Source of the DNA: Pomacea canaliculata
Lineage: Eukaryota > Mollusca > Gastropoda > Architaenioglossa > Ampullariidae
Assembly: GCF_003073045.1 (NCBI RefSeq)
Contig: NC_037600.1
Span: 15,640,352 to 15,704,351 of the forward strand
Direction: 5' to 3'
DNA: 64,000 bases
Below are positions 46,766 through 58,967 of the stretch, piece after piece; positions within the stretch are counted from its first letter, which is position 1; each line of letters begins with the position of its first letter. A program made the position numbers and the translations under genes. The notes below the pieces were generated by a model, which saw nothing but the letters and a program-made list of their open reading frames with translations, did not search any database and was not told the DNA's origin.

Positions 46766-49700
46766 ATGCTGAAGACTGTCATTCGTCGTCTTGTCAACAC
46801 AACTGTTGCCCGTCACCTGCCATGTCTACAGCTGACATCACTGTCATCTCGGCAGTTAGGATCAAGGATGTCACACGGCGTGGTCACATCAACAGTACAA
46901 AAAAATGCCAGAGAATCCAGATACATCAGACATCAAGATTCCTCCCTTTCAATACTTCTGGCAGCCAGGTTCTGGCTACTATGAAGAAAGTCTCGGAAGA
47001 CTGTCAAAACCAATCACTGACATCTGTGAAGATTTTATTTTATCTCTCATAGGTAAGTCATGCGAGTTTGTTTCTTTGGTTGTTTCTTTGTTTCTTTGTT
47101 TTTAAAATGTTGCTCCTAGAAAATAAATACACGGAAGATTCCATTCATTGATTAAGACTATATGGTTTATACTTTCATTTTGTCTGTGTATCTGCATCAT
47201 ATCTCCCAATCTCCACTTAAAAGTTTGTGTGTGTATGTGTTCACCAATCATTTAAACATGTAATTATTTTGATCATCGTTTAGTTATACTTGGACACCTG
47301 TTTCGGAAAGTCAGCATCGACTGAGTGTGATCCCACTTTTGTGACATTTTCATAATAGATATATATATATAGGTTAAAGACTAGTTTTCAATTTAATTAA
47401 AGAAGTGAAACTTTTGTTTAGAACTGATATAGACACATGTGTTTAGAACTTTCAGGTGACTATCATGCTTAAAGTTTATGTTGGTATTTGGGTTCGGATT
47501 TATACGTGTATCTTGTACCATCATGGGTGTCATTTGACCCAACTAACCAAAAAAGAAAATCAAGCTCCTATAATAGATACCGAGAAGCACAATGACAGGT
47601 CTTTGTGATTGGTAGAATTAAGTAACATGTGTGGACACACTTTTCTCAGGTGTGTTAGTAACATGCCCAAGTCCTTAAATGTGTGGGCAAATTCTACCTC
47701 CTCGTCGTAGATGACAGTTGGACTAGGTAGAGAATCTCGACGGAATTCACATAATTTATTTTGTTTTACTGACATTAAGTTCAACAAATATTGCCCAGAA
47801 CTATTTACACTTTTTCTGTCTTCTAGATTCTGTGCCGGTGCCATCACCAAAAGGTGTGTTCACCATTGGTGACTATGGAACATGCGATGGGTCGGTGTCT
47901 CTACAACTCATCCACAAGATCATTGGCAAGTACAAGGACCAGCAGTCTTGGGCATGTAAAGAGTAATTGAAACACTCAACCAATAATATTAATCATTAGC
48001 GTAAATCATTTAGCTTGTAAAGGGCTAGGTAAAAAAATGGTGTAGTCAAACTTTTTTCTTTAGTTAGTTCTCACTCTTTCTTCATGCATTCTTTGCTATT
48101 CTCGTCTATCCTTCTCTCGCTTTTTCTTATCTTTTCTCTCATGTAACTTAATGACAATAAAATAATTGGCAAGTATCGTTATTAAATTTTTTGAATTTTT
48201 TTCAATAAAATAAATTGAAGATTAATTATTGCTGTTTCAGACCACTTAAGAAACAAACATGGACCAGACCTCAAGATTCAGGTGTTGTACGAAGACCGTC
48301 CATCCAGCGACTACAACAGCCTCTTCAAAACAATTTACGGTAACGACTTGTAGTGATATGGCGATGTTAAAGTTAAATCTCTTACTTCACTTGTGTATAT
48401 GACGCATACCTACATTGGTAAAGACAACAAGAAACATTAATTTGAAGCTCTTTTATCTTTTTTTTAGGTGAAACATCATACATGACCAAGTTCAACAATG
48501 TGTTCCCCATGGTCTGTGGCACTAACTTCTACAAGCAGTGTGTACCTGACAACACCTGTGATGTCATTGTCTCCTTCATGGCCGTGCAGTATTTGAGTAA
48601 CGAGAGGTGAGTCCGAGACAGTGGTAGCACTAAGTAGTACAGTGGGGAAAACGCTTGTGATCTCGGGACATCAGTATGTGAAGTGTTCCCAGGAATTTTC
48701 TCCGAGAAACACATTCATTTACACAAATCAACCAACCTACCGACCATCCGTGGCACCTACACTTAAATAAAACAAAGAGAGCTAGATTGTATACAAACAA
48801 TATAAACGACTAAATGCCATTACGAATCCTTTTCAATATATTATTTTCTCTGTCCATGGTAGCAAAAGAATATCACTTTATATAAAACAATAACACAGTT
48901 ATAGAAAACGGACTCAGTTGATTTACATTGGAATGTTGTTTTACTTGCACATTAAAGAATCTCACATTATTTCTCTTTTATTTCGCACACTCACTTTTTG
49001 TACTTGTGTTTTCTAAGTTTATTTCCACTTATAACGATGAAATAACTGTTGTCTAGTTATGTCAGATGCTCCAACACAATGTTCCCCTGGCGGTCGACAT
49101 CAGAGGAAGAGCTGCGAGCTCATCACGAGGCCTCATCACGTGACTGGCAGACGTTCCTCCTCCACAGAGCAGCAGAACTCAAACAGGGTGGGTGGGTAGA
49201 CGGTTACCTAAAATTACCACACTGACAATGATGATAGCATTGTAAATATGTCAGTAGTGGCGATAGTCTATATGTCGAGTATGAACATTTCAAAATTGAA
49301 TTTTGCCTCCATGATAATATGTGAAAAGTCAGAGACTAAGCAAAAGGTTATACCTATTACAACAAAAGACAATAAATTACAAATTTCATGAAATTTGTGG
49401 GTTGTTTTTTTTTTTCTTTAGGCGGACTTCTTTTCGTTACGCTGCCAACTACAAACCTGCGGAATAATACCTCGAACTCTCGTACTACCAACATTTCAAT
49501 GGCGGACAATACCAGCCACACTCTAGAATGTCTGAAGGATGTTTGGACTAATTTTGATTTGGCATGGAACGAACTGCACGTAGAGGGCATAATAACAACA
49601 GTGAGTAAAACTTAAAACATCAAAAACAATTCTTTGACTATTAAACTAGACATTCGACTTTTCACACCTGCATGTGTAAATAAAAACTAAATTTTAACAT

Positions 49701-50689
49701 TGCGCAGTCTTTTCTTTATGGTGATCTAGTTAGCTGATTCCTTTATTGTAGTTATCACACTCTGAAATAGTGTTTTTATATGTAACATTTGCTAAAATCT
49801 AGCTATGTGTTGTTACAGGAGGAGTTCCAGTCATGCACTGTCCCCATAGCCCTGCGGTCTGTTCAGGAACTAAAAGCTCCTTTCGAGGATGGAGCCATGT
49901 CTCCAGTCCGACAGGCTGGTCTCAACTTGTTAAAGGGTCCAGAAGACTTTTGTACTCCTTGTGTTATGAAGACATCGTGGCGAGAAAAACTACAGACGGG
50001 TCAGTGCAAAAACTGAATTTCAAATTATTTACATCCTTGCTTAAAATTCATAATATTTATTAAAGCTTTTCACAAAGATTATCACATAAACGAGCAATAA
50101 ACCCAGAAACAGTGATTTTATTTTATTCAGTTATTTTTTCAGACTCTTTTATGTAGTTACAACATTTGTGTATAATTTTTTTTATTCAAGAAAAGATTTA
50201 TTTTTGCAGTACATACAATTATTTCTTTTGTCGTCTACTGCCAAAAAGCACTCCTTGTGCACTCAGGTCGCTAGCTTCAAAGGGTTAGGTTTGTATTTAC
50301 AACAAGGAAAATAGGAAAAATAAAGATTTTCCTTCTAATTATAATACCGATTCTGTGCACTAAAGAATAGTTGTCTTTTTTCTTAAATAAACATCAATGT
50401 ATTATATTCACAATAGCCAATGTTTGTTTAATGATTCGATAATATTTACGTGTGTACAGATGGGGTAGACGACAGAAGGCTGTTCTCGCGACTTCTCGTC
50501 AAAGCAATGCGATTGGCCATAGACCCGACTCTAAGAAACACCTTGAAGAAAACACGCACTGCTGAAGAAGAATCGTTCATATCCGAGAAATTCTACGAAT
50601 GTTTTGTTAAACATGTGGCTTCGTCTGACCCAGAGACTTTCCAAAGCGAACTCTTTCTGAGGCGGCTTGCCATACAGAAATTAAAATAA
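46766..50689 (+). CDS. SABATH-family carboxyl methyltransferase, copy G (one extra A in exon 1)
   Basis: Exons: 46766-47052, 47827-47925, 48241-48339, 48468-48606, 49057-49187, 49422-49600, 49819-49999, 50460-50689 (TAA). Exons 2-8 are intact with family phases. ATG 46766 begins MLKTVIRRLVNTTVARH. The frame is lost at a seven-A run (46899-46905), and the IPPFQYFWQPGSGYY part follows in the next frame. Exon 1 is 287 bases, and 286 would restore phase 1, so exactly one base is surplus. With it removed the protein would be 447 residues. Otherwise translation could start only at the in-frame ATG at 46905, losing the N-terminal extension as in copy F. Exon 4 has SFMAVQYLSNE (Tyr type). The exon 2 donor is GC (47926-47927). 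Intron 1 hosts an antisense LINE fragment. Confidence 0.85.
47585..47815 (-). mobile_element. LINE reverse-transcriptase fragment in intron 1 of copy G
   Basis: The minus strand carries, across two frames, VELNVSKTK then EFRRDSLPSPTVIYDEEVEFAHTFKDLG. This matches the conserved L-N-V-S-K-T-K-E ... D-F-R-R ... V-E ... F-K-Y-L-G stretch of L2/CR1/Rex-type reverse transcriptases. Frameshifts and stops show it is inactive. It is antisense to the host gene. Confidence 0.7.
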
Positions 50690-52564
50690 GCAACGGTTAA
50701 TTGTAGAACACAGGGTGGAACACCTCAGAACAGAGGCAAATCATCACCATTGCTTATGGAAACATTTTCCAGTTATTTAAATAATCAGTCAACACTGAAA
50801 CTGAAATGTTTATAGGTAGTTACATTACTTTTCATCATTATTTCTTATATTTACATCTTCTATCTTATTTTTAAAGTGACTAATATTCGCACTAACGGAC
50901 TTCAGAAAACATGTTTACATAAAAATCATTTTATTAAGGCTTTGGTTTATAATAGATAATAAAGAGAGCAAATCAAATTTTATGTTAACAATACATTTCA
51001 ATTTTTTATGAATAATATCTATTGCAAATGTAATTATATAAGGAGCGATTCGATGAATTTCATAAGGTCATTTATATGTTATATATAAATCAACTTATCA
51101 TGTTTATATATCAGATTTTAAATATTGTAACTGCTCAAATATATATTTACCAACTATATATATATATAAATTTGTTTTACAAATAAAAATTAATCTGATG
51201 ATATGTGCATGCGTATGTCTGATTGTGCAACCTCACTCACTAACTTATCAGGAAACTGATTTTTCCATCTCAGTCTTTATTTACTAAGGAATCTCTGAGT
51301 TGTTATTAAAATCTCGTATTTTAAGTCGCATGTGAAGCAAATATGGGGCACACCTGAATATTCCTTTGTGTTAAGAGTATTTGAGTTCCCTGTTTAGTGT
51401 AAATGTATCATGGGTCTCGTATGTCTGAAACACATTTACCGCGAAAGGTCTAGTTGCTACAGGGAGGACGGATTCACGACTTCTAGGTAGGCCTACAATA
51501 ACAATTTATTTATTTTATTATGCTATCTGACCAGAAAAAAAAAACACGATGAAGAAAAACATCTTCTATAAGAAAGTAAACAATAACTTCGTCAGGTCCA
51601 GTCGCTGTAAATGATATTTTAGTTCTACTTCTTACAAGGTGAAACCTTTGCTCGCTGGGTGTTATTTTTGACTGAGTAGTTTATCCTACTTAACACCCAA
51701 GTTGTGGAAGTCGGTCAGAAAGCCAGCGGCCTCAAGTTGTACCCGTGACATACAAAGGAGAATGTTGAATTGGTGCTTAATAGGCCGGGAAGAAGGTTGA
51801 CTGGTGAAGTAGGTAATAGGGTGTGGAGGTATTCAGGACATGACTCACTCAGGAGTAACAGGTATCACGAAGGCTGGTTTTGACTGAAGAAATTTACGTT
51901 TTTTCCTTCAGACTGCACGTGGGGACACTACACACACCACAACCAACAAGTCTAAATTCGTTTTGTTTTTCGAGTGAGGACAAAAGACAATGAACTCAAT
52001 ACCGTACACAAACGTAAACAAAGCCAAACAAAGCAAAACTAATAAAAGAACAACACCACAGCTACAAAAACAGGAATAAAACACCCACAAACCACCCTGA
52101 CAGGGTCTTACACATTTGATTTGTTACAAAATAAATGTATAGTGGACATTGGGGACTAAGTTGGTCTGCTGTAAATGAAGTATTCATGAAATTCCCGTGT
52201 GGCTGCAATCAGAACATGTTATTTACATCATTTAGTAGATTACTGATAGGCATTTGATGGGAAAGTTCATGCATCTTGTATCACAAACGACCCCGAAAGG
52301 CCATTTCTATTTTTTTTTTTTTTTACTTACCTTTAGATCATTTATACATTTTGTTTGAATACATTTTCATGATGTAAAGAGTCGAGAAGCTGATTCAAGA
52401 AAGGAAGGCAGAAAACAGATTGAACATGAGACCAGCAGACAGGCCGGCAGACAGAACAACATTGCATAGATTAGCATGGTGTTCGTTACCTGGTTATTAT
52501 TGGTTTGCATCTCTTGCTAAGGACGTCTTTGGCAGCGAAACAAAATAGTCAGCCTACAATGCAC
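50690..52564. other. Intergenic DNA between copies G and H
   Basis: No gene supported. It is AT-rich with TA runs (51155-51172). Positions 52405-52470 contain a block (CAGGCCGGCAGACAG) shared with the 5' flank of copy G. Confidence 0.5.
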
Positions 52565-52606
52565 TTTATTCCGTACAGGTGCCCTTGCGCGATGGATTAC
52601 TGCGCC
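52565..52606 (+). promoter_or_regulatory. Promoter-proximal element shared with copy J
   Basis: A 42-base block ending GGATTACTGCGCC, 52 bases before the start codon of copy H. About 35 of 42 positions equal the block at 63266-63307 (minus strand), 62 bases before the start of copy J. Most non-coding sequence around the two genes is not alignable by eye, so this conservation stands out. A weaker version (CTGAATTACT) precedes the orphan exon at 39855. Function is inferred. Confidence 0.5.
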
Positions 52607-52657
52607 AGGTAGCTACACCTTCCACCTCTTTTCACTGTCACAGTGAAAGCAAGAAAC

Positions 52658-55600
52658 ATGTTGAAGACAGTCCTCCCTCGTTTTGTGAACGCTTTCTGTC
52701 GCCTGCCCTGTCTACACCTGGCATCACTGTCATGTCTACAGTCAGGGAAAAGGACTTCAGATGTTGTGGTGATGTCAGAAGTCAGAAGAAGGATGTCAGC
52801 AGGGACCAGGACACCTTACTTTCAACACTTCTGGAAGCCTGGGTCTGGTTACTACGGCGATAGTCTTGGAAGATGGACGAAAGGTGTGACTGAAATCTGT
52901 GAAGACTTTGTTTTATCACATATAGGTAAGTTCATCATATTTTTATTTATCTCCGTTCTAGTTTCTGAAAAATGAATAAAGGACACGCCACCTCTTTACA
53001 CGCATATCTTAGTGCAATCGATGCACCTCACTGAAAGTTGCTGTATTAGCTTAGGGTGTGGCGATAATCTTTAATGTTCATTTACATCATATCAATAAAA
53101 CAATTACTACTTTTAACAGATTATGTGCCGGTGCCTTCACCAAAAGGCGTGTTCACCATTGGTGACTATGGAATGTGCGATGGGTCAGTGTCTCTACGAC
53201 TGATACACAGGATCATCGGTAAGTAAAGAATAGCAACACCAAGAGCGATGTAAACAGCAACTGTAATCATCAGTCGATGATATCAATGATAGCTTGTGTC
53301 ATACGATTTTCAATTTCACTACTGCTAAAAAAATCAGTACATTAAAACATAAAATTTAAAGTACGAATGACGACAAAAAACCGGTTAAACAGTAATAGTT
53401 TAAATTGTTTTATTCATTAGCATAAAATAAGCTATTATTTATTGTTTCAGACCATTTGAGAAACAAACATGGACCTGACCTTAAGATCCAGGTGTTGTAC
53501 GAAGATCAACCGAGCAACGACTACAACAGCCTCTTCAAAACAATTTACGGTAATTTGATGTTTGCGTGTGTCGAGTCAGATTTCAAGTTAAGTTTCAGTT
53601 TTAATATAATTAATTATTTCATGTAAGAAGTAACTAATAATATCTTTCTATATTCCTTGTAGGTAGCACATCATACATACACAAGTTCGACAATGTGTTC
53701 CCGCTGGCCTGTGGCACTAGTTTCTACAAGCAGTGTGTTCCTGACAACACATGTGACATCATCGTGTCATCATATGCCACACACTGGCTTAGTGACAAGA
53801 GGTGAGTTTGACACAATAAGGTTAACTTGTAAACAACAGTTTTTTAGTTACAATAACATCATTGTTTATTCCAAAAGCCTACATTAAACTTGTAAAAAGC
53901 TAAAGTAGAAACTCAGAAGGTGTTTTGCTATGTTTACTGAAATCCCTGCACAACACAAGAAACAGGAATGTGTAATGAGTGTAACAGGGTGTTACTTTGT
54001 GAAATGTCATTGAATCCTACTATTATCCGGACAGCGGAAAATGTCAGAATGCACCAAAAGAGGAAATGATTGATTTTTTTCAGTCACGTGATGTTTTCCA
54101 CGATGTTCCCATGGCGGTCAGCATCAGAAGAAGAGCTGCGAGTTCATCACGAGGCTTCAGCACGTGACTGGCAGACGTTCCTCCTGATGAGAGCGACTGA
54201 GCTCAAACAAGGTGAGTGACTGACGTGTCTGTCAGCGTGCACAATCAATTGGTTTTTGAGATGATGATGATCATGAATATGTCCTTGTCATATTCATTAT
54301 ATTTTTAACAATGTAGTAATAAGTACTTTCCACAATAAGGCAATTTCGTGAAGTATTTTATTTTACAGGTGGACTTCTATTCGTAGCCTATCCTTCCCAA
54401 AGTCTGAAGAGCAATCCTGCACAACCTGGAGAAATAACAGAACCTGCAAGAGAAGCTTGGATTAATCTCAATTTAACGTGGAAGGAATTCTATGCAGGGG
54501 ACATAATAACAAGAGTATGTAGCAGCTGTAACATTAACAAACTTCTTGAAAAGAGCATCCTATTTGTAAGCCACGAAAAGCATATATAATAATTTTGACA
54601 AAAGATATCAAAGCTTTGAAAATATTGACATAGACAAACAACATAAGATGTGTTATGACAAGATGACCTGTACAGAGATATTATTAGAGGAGAACATGTC
54701 CCAATCTCATGTTATTGCAATTGTTGTCTTAATCTGATCAACTAAGTGAAATTGCGATTGAGATTGTCTAATTATCCTTCACCTTCTCTCTATCGTGTTT
54801 TATTTTATTTATTTATTTATTTATTTTGTCTGCATATTTTCTCTTTGACACGTGGAAAGACTCGTTTGTTATACAATACTAAAAATAACGAAAACCCTAA
54901 CTACCTTTTTTTCAGGAGGAGTTCCAGTCGTGCAGTCTCCCGGTGGCAATTCGGACTTCACAGGAAATAAAAGCTCCTTTCGAGAATGCCGCCACCTCTC
55001 CTGTACGGCAGGCTGGGCTCACCTTGTTGACAGAACCAGAAGAGTTTGTCATTCCCTGCTCTGCCAAAACAATATGGCGACAAAAGTTACAGAGTGGTAA
55101 GAGCAACAAAACTTGCATAATATCCATTTGTCCTCCAAAACACAACTCTTCTTTAGAGACTGGCAGGAAGCTCTCTCTTTCTCATTAGGTCTACCTCTGT
55201 TCCATGCCATTTATTATATCTGAAACAAGATATTTACATACTTATTTGTATAGGCTTATGCAAGCTAAAACCGTTGCATCTAGATGTCTGATATTAAATA
55301 AGGGAAAATAGGAATGTGTGTCGATGGTGATCGCCCTTTACAATGTCTCCCACTGATTTGTAAGGGCTACACACACACCGTGTTAAACATATTGTGGTTA
55401 CATTGGCTCCTGATTAATTTTAACTGATTCTAACTGATTACATGGATGTTCTTGAATTTGAGATGAGCATATACTTAGAACTTTTGTTAGAGAACCATAG
55501 GCGTACTCACAACCACACACCAATAATTATTCCCCCTGCCAAAGCCATAAATGTTGTCCTGTTGGCATGCAGGCCTGATTTTCATAAGTAGACACCAAAA

Positions 55601-56869
55601 GTACTTGTATCGTGCTGCGTCCCTACAGCCGACCAACACTAGACACTGTTGTAGTTTGATGAAACAGTTTTTATTAAAACATGAACAAAATGGCGCTACC
55701 GGCAGCTCAAAACGCAAAAGGGAAGTAACTGCATACAACCCTGGATGTGTCCTCACGGGATAACTCTTATCATGACAGTTGCTATGAATTTATCTTAGTT
55801 TGATGTACCTGAATTGCACTTATTTTAATGCAGTCTTAAAATACACACACACACATCTGTTGTCCTTGGTAACAGCCTACTAGGGTTTTCGGAGTTTCAT
55901 GCCATCTCATCTTGTGAGTTTGTAGGTTATCTACTTAGACTATTGTGTGGTTGTCTTCTTGGAAAAGCCTTACCTCATAAATTGTTTGTCACATTGTACA
56001 ATAATGCATCTTCCTGTATATATATATGTGTGTATTTTTTTAACGGCCAATACTCAGGTTGGTTTAGCCAAGGACGTGTGTAGATGGACTGCTGTCTGTC
56101 TGCCAAAACCAATATAACCTCTTGCGAAGTTCTCTGCGGTTGGTCTCGGCGAGCCTAAAAATTGAATGTGACTAAGCCGGAAGCTTCGTAGTCTCATGCC
56201 TCGTTTTAGTAGTTAATCTGAAATGTGAATAAACCGGAAACTTTGTACACACCTGCCTCGTTTTATTAGTTAACTGGAGCAAAAATCGTCTGCCAGCAGT
56301 GCAGTAATACAAGTTCGTGGTTTAGCTTACAAAGAGGTTGCAGGCAAGGGGATTTAATCTCACTTTTAATAGCACTTTTCATGTACACTTTAGAAGCTTG
56401 GATGTATTAATGCATTATGTGACAAACACAAAAGTGTTGAAAAAATATATAGAATAATCTGCAGAGTAAAAAGGAGACAAACAGGGGGAACATTGCTGTA
56501 TAGGAAAAGATAAATTAAAATTGTACTAACAGTTAAAGAACAATCATTTTTAAAGCACTGCAGCAATTATATTTGATCACTATGATCTATCATTTGTGGT
56601 GTTTTGCATATTGCTTTATGGACACCAAGTTTTCTTTTACAGATGGTGCAGACGACAGAACCATGTTTGCTCAAAGCCTGTCAAACATATTTCGAGTTAT
56701 TTTAGAACCAACCTTGAGGAACAGCCTACACACACGCTCGTTTGAAGAACAGTCGGCCATAGTGGAACAATACTTTGAGTGTTTTACAAGAAAAGTGGCG
56801 ACACTGGACCCAGAGACTTTCCAAAGTGAACCGACTGTAGGAAGATTTGTTGCACAGAAGTTGCATTAA
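52658..56869 (+). CDS. SABATH-family carboxyl methyltransferase, copy H (complete, intact, Trp type)
   Basis: Exons: 52658-52925, 53120-53218, 53451-53549, 53663-53801, 54084-54211, 54369-54514, 54916-55096, 56643-56869 (TAA), giving 428 residues. All introns are GT-AG. The N-terminus MLKTVLPRFVNAFCRL is basic and may target mitochondria. The core has FQHFWKPGSGYYGDSLGR, FTIGDYGMCDGS, YEDQPSNDYNSLF, TSYIHKFDNVFP, SSYATHWLSDK (keeping the Trp that in plant salicylate methyltransferase contacts the substrate carboxylate), FLLMRATELK and GGLLFVAYP. The C-terminal exon is DGADDRTMFAQ...VGRFVAQKLH. Exon 5 is one codon and exon 6 eleven codons shorter than in E. Intron 7 (55097-56642) is the longest of the gene and holds no recognisable gene. 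It is closest to C-right in sequence. Confidence 0.93.
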
Positions 56870-57516
56870 ATAACATGCATCCACACAGACATAAACACAA
56901 ACATACAATCATAAAGACTTATGTCCTTCACTAGGGTACCCATACATTGTTGGCATTCTGTGCTGCTGTAGATAGGCAAAGCCATGCACACCCACGGGTA
57001 CACGGTGGCAGTATCACCACACTTGATGCTTTCAGTGTCAAAAGCAAAACATTTAACAAGAAATTATAAAATTGGAAAATCACTAAACCTCATGTTGTCC
57101 TCATTTTTTTAGGCATTTTGTTCGGTAGGCAATATTATTAATAATGCTGCTGTACAATTTGATAATAATGTTTAAAAGTGAAATCTTTCTAAATATTTAG
57201 TTACCCTTATTACTTTTTTTGTGTACAGAAATAATTACTGTTTGACCAAAATTCGGGATATGTACCACATGAAACAAGAGGGATGGTGAAACTCGGACAA
57301 AGATGCTATTAGCAATCTGAAAAAAAATCAGAGGGCAAACGATCAGAACCATATAGCCAGTGAGATTTAATTAGCAATGTGATTAAAAAAATAAAAGATC
57401 TTTCAAGTAAAATTTTGAACTACAAGCTCTGAGTCATTGTTAGAGGAAAGAAGTGGCTGTCGGTAGAAGTTGAGGTGTTTTGTTTTTTGTTTGTTTGTTT
57501 GTTTGTTTGTTTGTTT

Positions 57517-57584
<68 letters not shown>

Positions 57585-58185
57585 GAGGGGTAGAAGCCGC
57601 TTTCATTAACTACTTAAAGGAAGCAATAAATCGCCGAAAGAGTACAAGAGTAACATAAACCATTAGAACTTCTTTTACTATTTAGTCTTTAACTTTAACC
57701 ACAATTCTGAATATACCGTTATGATTACATTCTTCAGCTGACCTACTCTTGTGTCAGGTCGTCGATCTAGGGATCAGCCTTTGTTGGTGAATGACCCAAG
57801 CCACTGGACAATTTAAAACACCTTTGAAATAACTGATCCACTTTTTTTTCTCTACGTGTGTTTTCTTCGTAGCGTCGTTCGGCTTCTATGGGTTAGCTTC
57901 TGTCTGGTCATGTGTGCTCTGTACTTTAGATAGAATGTGCGAGTTTGATGAGCAAAGGTTTCGGGCAGGAGTGTGGACAGACAATATTTCAGTAAAGTAG
58001 TGGTGGGGGAAGGGCCTTAAAAATATCCCTAGCACAGAGTTGAGAGCTTGTAGTCTAGTCCACCTTTAACTGGTAGACAATGAAGAGAGTGAAGAAGTCT
58101 TGTTCACATTTGAGGTACTGTGGACAGCCAGCAAGAAGAGAGTTTCACATATATAGATATATTTATATTTGTTAAGACGTTAATA
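56870..58185. other. Intergenic DNA after copy H, with GTTT/GTT microsatellite
   Basis: No gene seen. The simple repeat at 57488-57585 is GTTT units followed by more than 20 GTT units. Any long poly-Gln reading of it on the minus strand is an artefact of the repeat. Confidence 0.6.
57488..57585 (+). repeat. (GTTT)n(GTT)n compound microsatellite
   Basis: About seven GTTT units and then a long uninterrupted GTT run. Confidence 0.9.
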
Positions 58186-58436
58186 ACTACACGAGACAAA
58201 ACAAAAATCGTCACAAAGGTCAGTCGCAGATTTGTTTACTCTTCGTAGACTTTCGCCATAAAAGCCAGAACCCAGTAGCCAAAAATATTGAAAGGAGGGT
58301 GTCTTGGCGCCTGCTGCACATTCTGGCATCTCTCTTTGTGTCGCTGACTGTAGAGATGACAGTGACAGTGATGTCAGACATAGACAAGGTGACAAGCAGC
58401 AGTAACGTTCACAAGACGAGTGATGACAGTCAACAT
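58186..58436 (-). pseudogene. Orphan degraded exon 1 of a SABATH methyltransferase (minus strand)
   Basis: ATG at 58436 (minus) opens MLTVITRLVNVTAACH, then a frameshift and TGA. The second half reads LSSLQSATQREMPECAAGAKTPSFQYFWLLGSGFYGESLRR in another frame, a clear match to exon 1 of the family. The end reads CDDFCFVSCSY instead of CEDFVLSHIG, and the consensus donor is destroyed (G followed by TT). No other exons lie beyond it on this strand before copy H's end. It is the second case in the window where only exon 1 survives. Confidence 0.72.
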
Positions 58437-58967
58437 GCTGCCCTAAGCTGTCTTTTAACCGGGACAGTGCAAGCAGACCGTGAACAGTGTAGGAAGGTTA
58501 ACTACGCAGGTACCCAGATAGTAAAACAGTCCACACCCGTCAGTTGGTACGCTGGGACTACACCCACTGGTTTTATTCAAACCCCGAGAGGTTTCATTCA
58601 AAACATACAAAGCTCTGGCGAAGATTAAAAGACTTGACTGCAAAACATAAAAACTATACTGAATAACAACTACAGTTCACTACAGCAATACACACCCACC
58701 TTTTTCAAACCTTCAGTTGCTCCACAAGTTGATCCACACACTCCAATGTGCCTTTGTTAACTGTAACTTAAACACAACTCTGGTGGTTGTTTATCTGGAT
58801 CTTTTTTAATGCGGTTAGGTTTTAGAAAGAAACTATTTAGGTCCTTGGTAACTTAATGGATTCAATATTAATCACATGTATTACACTTTCTAAAATAATG
58901 GTTGCTGGAACATGGCTTCTGATACTACGTGTCACGTGCCTGCCGTGTTGCAATCATTGGCTGTTAA
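58437..58967. other. Short intergenic stretch between the orphan exon and copy J
   Basis: Nothing recognisable. Confidence 0.5.

Noticed and set aside
46899..46905. Programmed ribosomal frameshifting at the A7 run of copy G
   Set aside because: No other copy has the run or a frame change there, so error or polymorphism is simpler.
55487..55763. Open frames on both strands inside intron 7 of H
   Set aside because: No homology recognised, no conserved exon borders, and they lie within a long intron.
57403..57606. Open frame with a long poly-Gln run
   Set aside because: It is the minus-strand reading of the GTT microsatellite, with no flanking coding signal.
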